In this document: positions 52,788 through 61,019 of the stretch, one piece after another | Numbering within the stretch: the first letter of the stretch is position 1 | Layout: every line of letters starts with the position of its first letter | Assembly: GCA_963805795.1 (NCBI GenBank) | Contig: CAWDVG010000004.1 | Span: 496,001 to 560,000 of the forward strand | DNA: 64,000 nt | Direction: 5' to 3' | Source of the DNA: CAWARU01 sp963805795 | Lineage (GTDB): Bacteria; Pseudomonadota; Gammaproteobacteria; UBA6186; Azoamicaceae | Program-made: the position numbers and the translations under genes | The notes under the pieces: model-generated | What the model was told of the DNA's origin: nothing | Seen by the model: only the letters and a program-made list of their open reading frames with translations | The model's database searches: none

Positions 52788-52914
52788 TATACTCTTCCCA
52801 AACGGATTTTAGGCGTTGTTGCGCACCCCCTCTCGCAATGCTCATGTATTATTTATACACTGCGCTTGCTCGAGGGATGCGCGCCTAGCCTAAAATCCGT
52901 TTGCTTTGAGTATA
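52788..52914. repeat. R2 MITE-like repeat, complete 127-bp copy
   Basis: Bounded by TATACTCTTCCCAAACGGAT and its inverted partner ATCCGTTTGCTTTGAGTATA; the inner arms are TTTTAGGCGTTGTTGCGC and GCGCCTAGCCTAAAA. This is the best-preserved copy. No ORF; it could only move with a transposase supplied elsewhere. Confidence 0.9.
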
Positions 52915-53016
52915 TTTCGATTTTTTATAGATTGAGCATTATTTTAGAAAAAATTAATTTATAACTCAAATAGTTGCAGGGCTATCGCGCTAACCTATGA
53001 CGTATATGCACGTAAT

Positions 53017-53529
53017 ATGTCGCCTAAAACAATACCTAACCAAATCCTTTTCTCAAAAGGGGTCAATTTTGATTATTTTGAAGAGATAGGTAAGGATCAT
53101 GGGAGAATCGAGATTAGAAAATGCTGGATGGTTTCTGATTTAAAGTGGCTATACGATAGAATATTTTGGAGCGGGTTAAAGAGTGTTGGCATGGTTCAAT
53201 CTACCAGAATTATCGATGACAAAGAGACGACAGAAACAAGATTTTATCTCATAAGCTTTGATAATGATGCTGAAAGGTTTGGGAGATCAGTGCGTAGCCA
53301 TTGGCAAGTAGAGGCTTTACATTGGAGTTTGGACGTTAGCTTCAATGAAGACGATTGTACGGTTAGAAAAGGAAATGCTGCAGAAAATTTTAGCACCATA
53401 AGAAGGATTGCACTTAATTTATTAAAAAAAGAAGATTCACGGAAGGTAGGCATAAAAACAAAGCGAAAAAAATGCGGATGGAGTAATCAATATTTGCTTA
53501 AGGTTTTATCACTAGCTTCATCTTCGTAA
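53017..53529 (+). pseudogene. ISAs1-family transposase, N-terminally deleted
   Basis: 170 codons. The first ~14 residues are encoded by the terminal repeat. From residue ~28 it matches the C-terminal third of ISAs1 transposases: HGRIEIRKCWMVSDLKWL, RSVRSHWQVEALHWSLDV, FNEDDCTVRKGNAAEN and RRIALNLLKKEDSRKVGIK. Family members have about 370 residues. The catalytic core is incomplete, so it is inactive. Confidence 0.88.
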
Positions 53530-53562
53530 GGATAATAATTTGTCATTAAAGATTTATATATT

Positions 53563-53853
53563 ATGAAGCAAGGGTATGTATATATTTTAGCGAGCAAAAG
53601 AAGTGGGACTTTATATGTAGGGGTAACTGCAGATTTGCTTAGGAGAGTTTACGAGCATAAAACTAATATTGTTGAGGGATTTACGAAAAAATATAACGTT
53701 AAAAATTTAGTATATTATGAAGTCACACCAAGCCTAATGAGTGCGATCGAGAGAGAAAAGCAATTGAAAAGATGGAATAGGTCTTGGAAAATAAAGATAA
53801 TTGAAGAATTTAATCCAACATGGCGCGATTTATATAATGAAATTGCGAAATAA
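53563..53853 (+). CDS. GIY-YIG domain nuclease, YhbQ/UPF0213-like
   Basis: A 96-residue single-domain protein. The GIY-YIG signature appears as GYVYILASKRSGTLYVGVT, followed by LLRRVYEHK (catalytic Arg region) and AIEREKQLKRW (metal-binding Glu). It lies inside the inverted ends of the IS element, 33 bases after the transposase remnant, as a passenger. A GC-rich ATCCCCGC/GCGGGGAT hairpin follows it. It might be a structure-specific nuclease; the role in the element is unknown. Confidence 0.88.
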   Translation: MKQGYVYILASKRSGTLYVGVTADLLRRVYEHKTNIVEGFTKKYNVKNLVYYEVTPSLMSAIEREKQLKRWNRSWKIKIIEEFNPTWRDLYNEIAK

Positions 53854-53865
53854 TTTATTCTCTGG

Positions 53866-53885
53866 ATCCCCGCTTTCGCGGGGAT
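53866..53885. other. Hairpin ATCCCCGC-TTTC-GCGGGGAT downstream of GIY-YIG gene
   Basis: A perfect 8-bp stem with a 4-base loop inside the IS element, lacking a T-run. The wording TGGATCCCCGC...GCGGGGATGACGG resembles a small palindrome common beside such solo GIY-YIG genes in many proteobacteria (my recollection, not checked). Confidence 0.6.
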
Positions 53886-54156
53886 GACGGCAGGTGATTA
53901 ATAATTTCTTATTTCGAAGTATGTGGCTATTAAATAGTGCGCGTTAGCGCCTCATTTTTGAGAAAAGGATTTCATTAGGTATAGTTTTTGGTGACATATT
54001 ACGTGCATATACGTCATAGGTTAGCGCGATAGCCCTGTGGGAACAGCCTCATAGGTTGTACATGTATACAGTTTTTTGGACACACGCAACTGAAAGCTTG
54101 GTGTTATTTTTGATAAAATATTATGACAACCACATCAAAATCGAAAATTTTTTCTT

Positions 54157-54183
54157 CCGTACACTCACCGTACATGCTATAAT
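54157..54183 (+). promoter_or_regulatory. TA-operon promoter with direct-repeat operator
   Basis: Two direct repeats CCGTACA (54157-54163, 54168-54174) spaced 11 bases apart, one helical turn, immediately before a perfect TATAAT (54178-54183). This layout fits autorepression by the ribbon-helix-helix antitoxin. The -35 is weak. A strong AAGGAGG precedes the antitoxin ATG. Confidence 0.75.
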
Positions 54184-54204
54184 TGATTGTAAGGAGGATA
54201 AACC

Positions 54205-54495
54205 ATGATGTCTTCACAATCACATTACGGCGAGCGGGTTGAATCCAGACTCACCATCGATGAGAAAATTCTACTCAATCGAGCTGCTGTCTATTCCAAT
54301 ATGTCTCTTTCTCGATTTCTAATTTCAGCTGCTAGCGAACGGGCTAAAGAAATAGTGGCTGAACATGAAGTTTTCACTCTGTCAGCAGAAGATTGGACTG
54401 TATTTTTAGCAGCGCTAGATGATACAAGTAAACCAAGACCCAAACTTAAAGCAGCAGTTCGTCGATATCTTAAAAGATTAAATAGAAAGGATTAA
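54205..54495 (+). CDS. DUF1778 antitoxin, TacA-like
   Basis: A 96-residue ribbon-helix-helix protein: RVESRLTIDEKILLNRAAVYSNMSLSRFLISAA is the RHH DNA-binding N terminus, and the C-terminal half (FTLSAEDWTVFLAALDDTSKP) is the toxin-neutralising arm with a family-typical W at its core. It is followed after 21 bases by a GNAT toxin gene. The pair matches TacAT/AtaRT modules. Its operator is probably the direct repeat at 54157-54174. Confidence 0.9.
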   Translation: MMSSQSHYGERVESRLTIDEKILLNRAAVYSNMSLSRFLISAASERAKEIVAEHEVFTLSAEDWTVFLAALDDTSKPRPKLKAAVRRYLKRLNRKD

Positions 54496-54516
54496 ATAAA
54501 TAGGAATTTTTCAGCT

Positions 54517-55029
54517 GTGCCCAATAGTAAAATTATTATTGAGTCTTTAAAACGATCTCATGCAAGAAATTCGTTTGATTGTAATGATTTAGATCTTAAT
54601 CATTTTCTACAAAAATATGCAATGCAAAATCAGGAATCTGGTTTTTCGCGTACCTTTGTTGCAATTGAAGAAGATTGTAAAGCCCAAATTTTGGGTTATT
54701 ATTCAATAACTGCAGCCAGCATTGATAAAAATAATTTACCTGAAAAAGCCAAAAAGCGTTTTCCGAATCATCCCACCCCCATTATTAGACTCGCGCGTTT
54801 GGCTGTTGATCTTAATCATCAGAAAAAGGGACTAGGTGAATACCTGTTAATCGATGCTTTAGATCGCTCCCTAAAAGTCTCTTCTAACATTGGTTGTGTT
54901 GCAGTTATTGTAGATGCAAAACATGAAACAGCAAAAAATTTCTACTTAAAATATGAATTTGAATCTCTGCCGCACAACCCGTTGGTAATGTGGTTGCCAA
55001 TGCACAGTATAGAGAAATTGTTTAAATAG
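54517..55029 (+). CDS. GNAT-family tRNA-acetylating toxin, TacT-like
   Basis: 170 residues from a GTG. Motifs: FDCNDLDLNHFLQKYAMQ at the N terminus, FSRTFVAI, and the acetyl-CoA loop RLARLAVDLNHQKKGLGEYLL. TacT-like toxins acetylate the amino group of charged tRNAs and block translation. The reading frame is intact, so unlike VapBC nearby this module could be active. Confidence 0.9.
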   Translation: MPNSKIIIESLKRSHARNSFDCNDLDLNHFLQKYAMQNQESGFSRTFVAIEEDCKAQILGYYSITAASIDKNNLPEKAKKRFPNHPTPIIRLARLAVDLNHQKKGLGEYLLIDALDRSLKVSSNIGCVAVIVDAKHETAKNFYLKYEFESLPHNPLVMWLPMHSIEKLFK

Positions 55030-55092
55030 CAAAGCATTTAGCTGTCCAAAGTGTTATGTTGAAGATGTTCGATCTAGATATACATCAGGTTA

Positions 55093-55323
55093 TTAGGAGT
55101 TGGAAGGCTTAGAATGACCAACATCGAGCTTAGATTGCTTTTGCATGAATTGTTCGAGATCAAATTTTGGCATACTTTGTACTCTTTTAAGTAACTCTCT
55201 ATTCTCTATTTCCTGCTCCCTTTGATTACCAAAGAAATAATTTGAAACACCTCCTGCCACAGCGCTAACGCCCTCTAAAATACCCCCGGCCTCTGCGTCA
55301 ATATACCTCTGAGCCCTTGTTTT
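55093..55323 (-). pseudogene. 3' fragment of an unidentified gene
   Basis: An open frame without a start that reads GGILEGVSAVAGGVSNYFFG, then EIENRELLKRVQSMPKFDLE, and ends DVGHSKPSNS before TAA. The residue pattern looks like real protein (Gly-rich hydrophobic helix then amphipathic helix). An in-frame TAG interrupts it upstream, and the sequence then joins the ankyrin remnant on the opposite strand. Family not recognised. Confidence 0.5.
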
Positions 55324-55330
55324 CGGTAGC

Positions 55331-56022
55331 TACACCTATTCTATAAATTTACTCGATATGAATCAAGATTAATAAAAAATGGTATTAATTTAAATACGCC
55401 TTTTATTTCGACAAACAATACCATGTTAATGTTGGCAGCTGATCAACAAGATTTTGAATTAGTCAAAACTTTAATTTCCAAAGGTGCCGATCCTCATCAG
55501 CGAAATCAAGGAGACTATATACTCCAAATGGCTAAAAAACAGGGCAATACTGATTTTATAAAATATTGCATCGATAATCATATAGGGGAAGATAAGAAGG
55601 CCTTGGAAATGGCAAAAACAATAATTCAACAGTCCCATATGAAAGAAAAAACGGATTTAAGAGAAACCGTGAAAGACAATACCTTTTCAGATTCTGATAA
55701 AACTAGAAGAATGGGAGAAGCAGCCATATCCAAAGACTGGAAGGTTGTGAAGGAACTCTTTGATGAAGGCACAAAGTTTCCTCAGGAAATTCAACGTGTA
55801 TTAGGAAAACAAGACACAGTTAACCCTGTTCTTGCAAGAGTAGTTTCTAACAAGCAATGGGATTTACTGACTCATTTTGTCAAACATGGGGTAAAAATGG
55901 ATACTAATGCTATGTCGATATTGGAACACGACATCAGTTCTGAAGCAACCCAATTTAAAGAAGCACTTAAAACGATTCAAGTTGAAATCCCTAAAAAATC
56001 AGATCTCAACAAAGGAGTATAA
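55331..56022 (+). pseudogene. Ankyrin-repeat protein, N-terminally truncated
   Basis: From 55423 the frame encodes 199 residues; ankyrin-like text TMLMLAADQQDFELVKTLISKGADPH continues upstream in frame (SRLIKNGINLNTPFIS) without a start codon until a TAG near 55328. So the N-terminal repeats have been removed. The remainder has at least two ankyrin-like repeats, then a charged helical part (KALEMAKTIIQQ, KDWKVVKELFDEGTKFP). Ankyrin proteins are common effectors in Legionellales; this one is a remnant or uses the internal ATG. Confidence 0.7.
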
Positions 56023-56210
56023 AACACGCACGTCGAGGGTTTGATGATAATTTTGTTGGCAACGCCCTGGAAGCACAAAATAATTCAACCAAATTTACAG
56101 TTTTAACAGCAAATAGAGCATCCACATGACTTCCTTGTCGCGAAACAAAAAAGATATATTGTTACATATCAATGACCTATAAAGAATAGTTATATAACAT
56201 GCCTAATTTT

Positions 56211-57713
56211 TTATTTTTTGTCCTGTACCATGTTTTTCTTATAACAAGCTTTCCCATTACACAACAAATACAGTTTATTTCGTCCTAGAGTATATTCTTG
56301 AAACACCTGAGTATTTTGATAGTGTTGTAGATTATTAACTATATAAAAGCCATCTTTCTGGAATACGCCATCTTTATTCACACATCTCGTAAGAGGTGCT
56401 TGTGGTAACCGTAAAACATCTATATTCGCAGTAACACTTAAACCAGTGGCACTGTCATCGTCCACATAAAGAGGATATCCTTGTGTTTTTTGTATGATAT
56501 CTTGGGCGATAGAAAAATAATCACCTCGCATATTTTTTTCAATGAGCGCATAGCCATAAATAGCTAAGAAAAACTTCACTAACACACATATTCCGAGCAG
56601 GATGCTGGTGATGCGAATTGTTTTTTCTCCTGCATAGTAAATAATGGAAGCAGCAATCAGCGCAAATAAAGGGTATAAAGGCAGAATATAACGAATGCGG
56701 TTTTGTGGAGCTAGCCAATAAGGGATATAGTTCAGCATCAAGATCCAAAAAGCAATGCTAAGAAGCGCAAGACTTTTACCATTATTAAACAATCTTATAT
56801 GGGTTAACCCATTTATTTTTTGCTTTTTACTTTGCCAAAATAAATAAAACAAAATACCTGAAGCAGGCATCCAGTATAATAAAGTTGAGAAAGGATAAAT
56901 AATAATTTTAATAAAATAATGATTCAGTTGTGAGCTAGACAGTCTTGAGACCACATCTACCATCATTTCTTTACCATGGGCCCCATCATGGGAAAGCATA
57001 TTCCAAACAAGCGGAAATAATAAGGCGAGACATAGCAACATAAGCACAAGAGGAGAAAATAAAAAGCGTCTATTTTCATGGCGCCAAAACAAAACTAAAA
57101 AGGCGGACATATAGAAAAAATAGGCTGTTAGGGCTTTAGAAAGAAAGGCCAAGCCCAAAAAAAGATTTGCCAATACAAATAGCCAAACTTGTTTTTTTTC
57201 TAAGCCCACCCAAAGAAAACTAATGGCTGAAAAAACAAATAATGAAAATAAAGGATCAGCATAAGCCAGCCAGCCCCGTTTAAATAACAAATCACCGCTT
57301 AAATAGATAGCAGCTGCTAACCAAGCCAGAGTTTTATCACGAAATAATTGTCTCATTAACCAAAATAAAACTAAACTGGTTGCAAAGCTTGCAGAAGCGG
57401 TAATAAAACGTGAAGCGACTAATACATGCTCCCAACCAAGAAAAGAAGCTAAGGGAATAATAAGCCAATTAAATAAGGGAGGTCGGCCATAGTTTCCACC
57501 ATAGAATAAAGGATTGATCCACTCTTGATGAAACCACATTTCCAAAGAGGTAATCGTATATACCCCTTCTTCTCCTTGATAAGGCAATGTTAGCGTAGTT
57601 AACAAGCTTAGAGCAGCAAAGATAAAAATAATTTTAAGAAAGGCTTCCTTCTTGTATACTAGAGAAACAAGAGGAGCCTCTACATTGAAAAAAGATAGTG
57701 ATTTATTAGACAT
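56211..57713 (-). CDS. GT39/ArnT-like membrane glycosyltransferase
   Basis: A 500-residue protein with about 11 hydrophobic segments. The first periplasmic loop carries LPYQGEEGVYTITSLEMW, the acidic motif used by the ArnT/Pmt family to bind the lipid-phosphate sugar, then YGGNYGRPPLFNWLI. The C-terminal ~120 residues are soluble and periplasmic. The 5' end overlaps the divergent GT2 gene by about 29 bases. Together they form a likely lipid-linked sugar transfer pair: ArnC-like makes the carrier, ArnT-like transfers it to LPS or protein. Confidence 0.85.
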   Translation of the reverse strand: MSNKSLSFFNVEAPLVSLVYKKEAFLKIIFIFAALSLLTTLTLPYQGEEGVYTITSLEMWFHQEWINPLFYGGNYGRPPLFNWLIIPLASFLGWEHVLVASRFITASASFATSLVLFWLMRQLFRDKTLAWLAAAIYLSGDLLFKRGWLAYADPLFSLFVFSAISFLWVGLEKKQVWLFVLANLFLGLAFLSKALTAYFFYMSAFLVLFWRHENRRFLFSPLVLMLLCLALLFPLVWNMLSHDGAHGKEMMVDVVSRLSSSQLNHYFIKIIIYPFSTLLYWMPASGILFYLFWQSKKQKINGLTHIRLFNNGKSLALLSIAFWILMLNYIPYWLAPQNRIRYILPLYPLFALIAASIIYYAGEKTIRITSILLGICVLVKFFLAIYGYALIEKNMRGDYFSIAQDIIQKTQGYPLYVDDDSATGLSVTANIDVLRLPQAPLTRCVNKDGVFQKDGFYIVNNLQHYQNTQVFQEYTLGRNKLYLLCNGKACYKKNMVQDKK

Positions 57714-58752
57714 TTTTGAAAAAAAAATACTCTCGGTAGTCGTTCCAGTCTATAACGAAGCTACCACAATTCCCCTATTTCAGCAACGGCTAAAAATGGT
57801 GTGTGACAACTTAGACTTAAGCTTAGAAGTGGTTTATGTGAATGATGGCAGCCAGGATGAGAGCTTATGGGTATTAAATGAATTACGCAGACAGGATCCG
57901 AATATTGCGGTGGTTGATTTAAGTAGAAACTTTGGCAAAGAAATTGCTTTGCAAGCCGGTTTAGATCATGCAATTGGTGATGCAGTTGTTGTTATAGATG
58001 TTGATCTTCAAGACCCACCCGAGTTGATTCCTGAATTTGTTAGGCATTGGCAAGCGGGTTATGATGTCGTCTACGCCACTCGTATTTCTAGGCAAGGCGA
58101 AGGATGGTTTAAAAAAATGTCTGCATTTCTTTTTTATCGTCTTATTTCAAAAGTGAGCTCTGTTTCCATTCCCAAGGATACCGGCGATTTTCGCTTACTG
58201 AGTAGAAGGGCCGTTGATGCTATAAAGTTAATGCGAGAAAAACATCGGTATATGAAAGGTTTATTTTCTTGGATTGGTTTTCCCCAACTTGCGGTGCCTT
58301 TTGAACGTCAAACGCGAATTACAGGCACAACAAAATGGAATTACTGGAAATTACTAAATCTAGCCATTGAAGGTATTACATCCTTCAGCATCGCTCCCTT
58401 AAAATTAGCCACTATTATGGGGTTTGTTACGGCAGTTGGTGCTTTTTTATATGCTCTTATTATTGTTTATAAGACCTTGGTTTTTGGTGAATCTATTCAA
58501 GGTTATCCATCTTTAATGGTGGTGATTTTATTCTTGGGCGGCATTCAATTGATCACCTTAGGGATAATTGGAGAATATTTAGGGAGGACCTTCGATGAAG
58601 CCAAGCAGCGGCCACTGTATCTGACCAAAAATTATTTTCCAGCAGCAGGACCCGCTAAGGTTGAGGAAGCTTTTAAATCCCGTTCAATTAAAAATGAAAT
58701 GATGTCGATGACTGCTTGCTCGCTACCGGCTGTTGCTGCCGTTATTAAATAG
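57685..58752 (+). CDS. GT2 polyisoprenyl-phosphate glycosyltransferase (GtrB/ArnC-like)
   Basis: 355 residues from a TTG with GAGGAG upstream; the frame is open to 57652. Motifs: VVVPVYNEATTIPLFQQRL, VDLSRNFGKEIALQAGLDHA, the metal-binding VVIDVDLQDPPELIPEF (DxD-like), and DTGDFRLLSRRAVDAI. Two membrane segments lie near the C terminus (LATIMGFVTAVGAFLYALIIV and the following), as in GtrB/ArnC. The terminal ~40 residues overlap the convergent DsbA-like gene by 121 bases and are unusual (NEMMSMTACSLPAVAAVIK), which may be a run-on beyond the original stop. Confidence 0.87.
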   Translation: MKKDSDLLDIFEKKILSVVVPVYNEATTIPLFQQRLKMVCDNLDLSLEVVYVNDGSQDESLWVLNELRRQDPNIAVVDLSRNFGKEIALQAGLDHAIGDAVVVIDVDLQDPPELIPEFVRHWQAGYDVVYATRISRQGEGWFKKMSAFLFYRLISKVSSVSIPKDTGDFRLLSRRAVDAIKLMREKHRYMKGLFSWIGFPQLAVPFERQTRITGTTKWNYWKLLNLAIEGITSFSIAPLKLATIMGFVTAVGAFLYALIIVYKTLVFGESIQGYPSLMVVILFLGGIQLITLGIIGEYLGRTFDEAKQRPLYLTKNYFPAAGPAKVEEAFKSRSIKNEMMSMTACSLPAVAAVIK

Positions 58753-59414
58753 CTGCCAGAAGAAAGATTCAACACCACTGCAGGACTCACGATAATTTCA
58801 TATGCATTTGCTACTTCTTCCCCTCTCGCATAAGCCCTATTCACCTCAAAAGAATGGTAGAGCTCTTTGAAGCGTTGCTGAGAAATTCCTTGCGTTTGGA
58901 AAAATGCTTCTAATTTTTTTTCATTGCCGAGATCGACATTGTCTTTGTGTATAGCTAGAAAAAATTCCCTATCAAGGCTGCTGGAGCTTCCTAGTTTTTC
59001 TCCAATATAATAGGCTTTAGCTAAAACATCCCAGCCTTTGTTAAAATATACTGGAAATGGATAAAATACGATATCTTCTGGTTTTTTGGCAGCCCATTCA
59101 TTTAAATGCGGATGTAAGCGCTGACACCAAAAACAAGCGTAGCCAAAAAATTCAATCACTTGGATTTTACCCGGATCTTGAGCAATAAATTGCTGCACAA
59201 TGGGAGAAGTGGTTATTTTCGCTGATAGTCTTTTATATTGCTTTCCTTCTTCAAACCGCTCTGTCCCAGCCATAGGGGGGGGTTGTTCTGGTTGAGAGGA
59301 AAAGAAAATTCGTTTTAAAGAAACTAAATTTGAATTGAAAAATTGAAGGCCAAAAAAGCCTAAGACGATAATTAAGGTCAACCATAGAAGAATTTTAGTG
59401 TAAACCCGATACAT
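58632..59414 (-). CDS. dsbA: DsbA-family thiol:disulfide protein
   Basis: A 260-residue exported protein with an N-terminal membrane anchor (9-27) and a thioredoxin-like domain with active site CFWC in IEFFGYACFWCQRLHPHL (about residues 93-96), a cis-Pro region IVSPAVVLN, and the helical insert of DsbA. E. coli DsbA has CPHC, so this is a CFWC variant. It forms a pair with cytochrome c4 on the same strand, starting 20 bases inside its 3' end, a conserved order in gammaproteobacteria. Its partner DsbB is at 43066-43572. Confidence 0.87.
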   Translation of the reverse strand: MYRVYTKILLWLTLIIVLGFFGLQFFNSNLVSLKRIFFSSQPEQPPPMAGTERFEEGKQYKRLSAKITTSPIVQQFIAQDPGKIQVIEFFGYACFWCQRLHPHLNEWAAKKPEDIVFYPFPVYFNKGWDVLAKAYYIGEKLGSSSSLDREFFLAIHKDNVDLGNEKKLEAFFQTQGISQQRFKELYHSFEVNRAYARGEEVANAYEIIVSPAVVLNLSSGSYLITAATAGSEQAVIDIISFLIERDLKASSTLAGPAAGK

Positions 59415-60108
59415 AACTACTCACTGCTTGCATTTCTTCATCTGTCATTTTCTTTGCGATATCTCGCATAATGCTATTGGGATCATCTGACCGTGTTTTA
59501 GCACGAAATTTTTTCAATTGATCCAGGGTATAGTCCGGATGCTGACCACTTAAACGAGGGAAGAGAGCAGGACCATTACCCATTCCATCAGGACTATGGC
59601 AGGCAGAACATGCCGGCACCCCTGTCTCAATGTTGCCAGCTCGATAAATCTTTTCACCTAAAGCCAATAAATCTGGCTTAACCTGACCAATCGTTTCCGT
59701 CTGCTTAGAAAAGTATGCAGCAAGATCGTCAATATCGCTATCCGATAAAGACTGGGTCAATGGGCTCATGGTATGATCAAAGCGCGATCCCTTTTCTCCT
59801 TTACGATATTCTTTAAGTTCTTTAACTAAATATTTTTCGAGCTGACCTGCTATTTTTGGCCAAGCAGGAACGACACTATTACCATCCACCCCATGGCAGG
59901 CAGCACAAACCTGAGATTTTTGTTGGCCCAACTGAGGATCCCCATCCAATAAAGTTTTTGCTGGTTGATTTTCTAGTGTCGCAGCAGTCGTGGGAGCAGC
60001 AGTAGGTGCTGACAGTGTTGTTACATTTTCGGTTGCAGCAATAGGAATCACCCATATTAACATCAATATAGAAAATCCAACCCACAATCCTCCTAACTTT
60101 AGATTCAT
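59395..60108 (-). CDS. Cytochrome c4 (dihaem)
   Basis: A 237-residue exported dihaem protein. A signal peptide (residues 1-27, GFSILMLIWVIPIAA) is followed by two haem-binding CXXCH motifs: QVCAACHGVDGN (about residue 71) and PACSACHSPDGMGNG. Distal Met ligands are provided by TMSPL and SIMRDIAKKM-type segments. It donates electrons to terminal oxidases. In Pseudomonas and relatives it lies next to dsbA, engB and polA, as here, except for an inserted toxin-antitoxin module. Confidence 0.95.
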   Translation of the reverse strand: MNLKLGGLWVGFSILMLIWVIPIAATENVTTLSAPTAAPTTAATLENQPAKTLLDGDPQLGQQKSQVCAACHGVDGNSVVPAWPKIAGQLEKYLVKELKEYRKGEKGSRFDHTMSPLTQSLSDSDIDDLAAYFSKQTETIGQVKPDLLALGEKIYRAGNIETGVPACSACHSPDGMGNGPALFPRLSGQHPDYTLDQLKKFRAKTRSDDPNSIMRDIAKKMTDEEMQAVSSYVSGLH

Positions 60109-60192
60109 TCTACAGTTCTTTAGCCTCTTAACGTCCTATTTCATAGTTATACTATTTTTGACATAAAAACCTTTTGACAACAAACTAGGTTT

Positions 60193-60582
60193 TTATCTTA
60201 TGACTATGATTTTAATTCCTAACTCTAATTTCCCCCATACCCTATCAGCTGTTACAACTGGGATCTTTTTCATTTTTGCTAAAGCAAGGCAGGCTCTATC
60301 ACCCAGAGATAGTCCATATTTTTTAGTTAAAGTTTTTAACTTTGCGGTTTCATATGCTTGCATTTGATTAAATGGAATTACATTATTCATATTTATCAGT
60401 CAATCAATCATATTTTTTATCTCATCACTTGGAATTTCAATAGATTCTAATAGAGCTGCTACTTCAGAAATATTGACAGTGGATATACAGGCTTTGGGTA
60501 AATATTTCTCAACCTTTTCACTACCTGATTCTGCATTGATTAATGCAATTAATGCTGATGCATCTAGAACGTACTCATTCAC
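60193..60582 (-). pseudogene. vapC: VapC-type PIN toxin with premature stop
   Basis: From a GTG start the frame reads EYVLDASALIALINAESG (first metal-binding Asp), ISTVNISEVAALLESIEIPS, then an in-frame TGA near 60400 and resumes LINMNNVIPFNQMQAYE, GLSLGDRACLALAKMKKIPV, VTADRVW. All four PIN acidic residues (Asp, Glu, Asp, Asp) are present across the two parts, so only one nonsense base separates an inactive from an active toxin. The start overlaps the antitoxin stop region. Confidence 0.88.
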
Positions 60583-60822
60583 GATCGGCTTCTTCCCTTC
60601 GACTTGCTATTAGAACATCTGATAAAGATAATTTTTTAGGATTATGACGGCGTACAGATCTTTTGCCTGTTCTATTGCATTCTTTAAAGTAGGTAATTCG
60701 TCACTCCCGGATTCCACCTTTAGAATGACCTCTTGACCGATATCTATATTTAACGACTTCCGAATAGTGGAAGGAATAACAATTCTTCCTCCAGCTGTAA
60801 CCGTAGATATCGCTTCTAACAT
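60576..60822 (-). pseudogene. vapB: AbrB/VapB-type antitoxin with frameshift
   Basis: The AbrB-type N terminus (AISTVTAGGRIVIPSTIRKSL, NIDIGQEVILKV) and an acidic linker (PTLKNAIEQAKDLY) are in frame. After about 57 codons the frame shifts; the true C terminus is in another frame (RRHNPKKLSLSDVLIASRRE) ending TGA at 60576-60578, overlapping the VapC GTG by 7 bases. One base is gained or lost near 60650. The neutralising C-terminal arm would be missing from the product. Confidence 0.85.
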
Positions 60823-61019
60823 GGCACACCCTATAAATAACCAAAATAAAATAAATGGTATGTATTAATATATGACAAAAAATATGTAATGTCAAATTTT
60901 CAGAAAAGACAAAATAGCTAAAAATCAATTAAAAATCAATGCAACACTCAGAGAAAGGTTAGAATCCCTAGAAAGTTGTATTATCTTCCATTATGAGACT
61001 TAGCATGTCAAAATAAACC

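Larger units (their letters stand above)
52977..54037 (+). mobile_element. ISAs1-type element with 82-bp inverted ends, internally deleted, carrying a GIY-YIG gene
   Basis: The left end CAGGGCTATCGCGCTAACC and the next ~60 bases match the complement of the right end (53956-54037) with few changes. Inside are a transposase gene lacking its N-terminal two-thirds and an unrelated GIY-YIG gene. No clear target-site duplication is seen. The truncated transposase makes it non-autonomous. Confidence 0.85.

Noticed and set aside
60395..60405. TGA read as tryptophan or selenocysteine in the VapC gene
   Set aside because: All other genes use TGA as a stop or not at all, no SECIS-like structure is evident, and the antitoxin beside it is also broken; decay is simpler.
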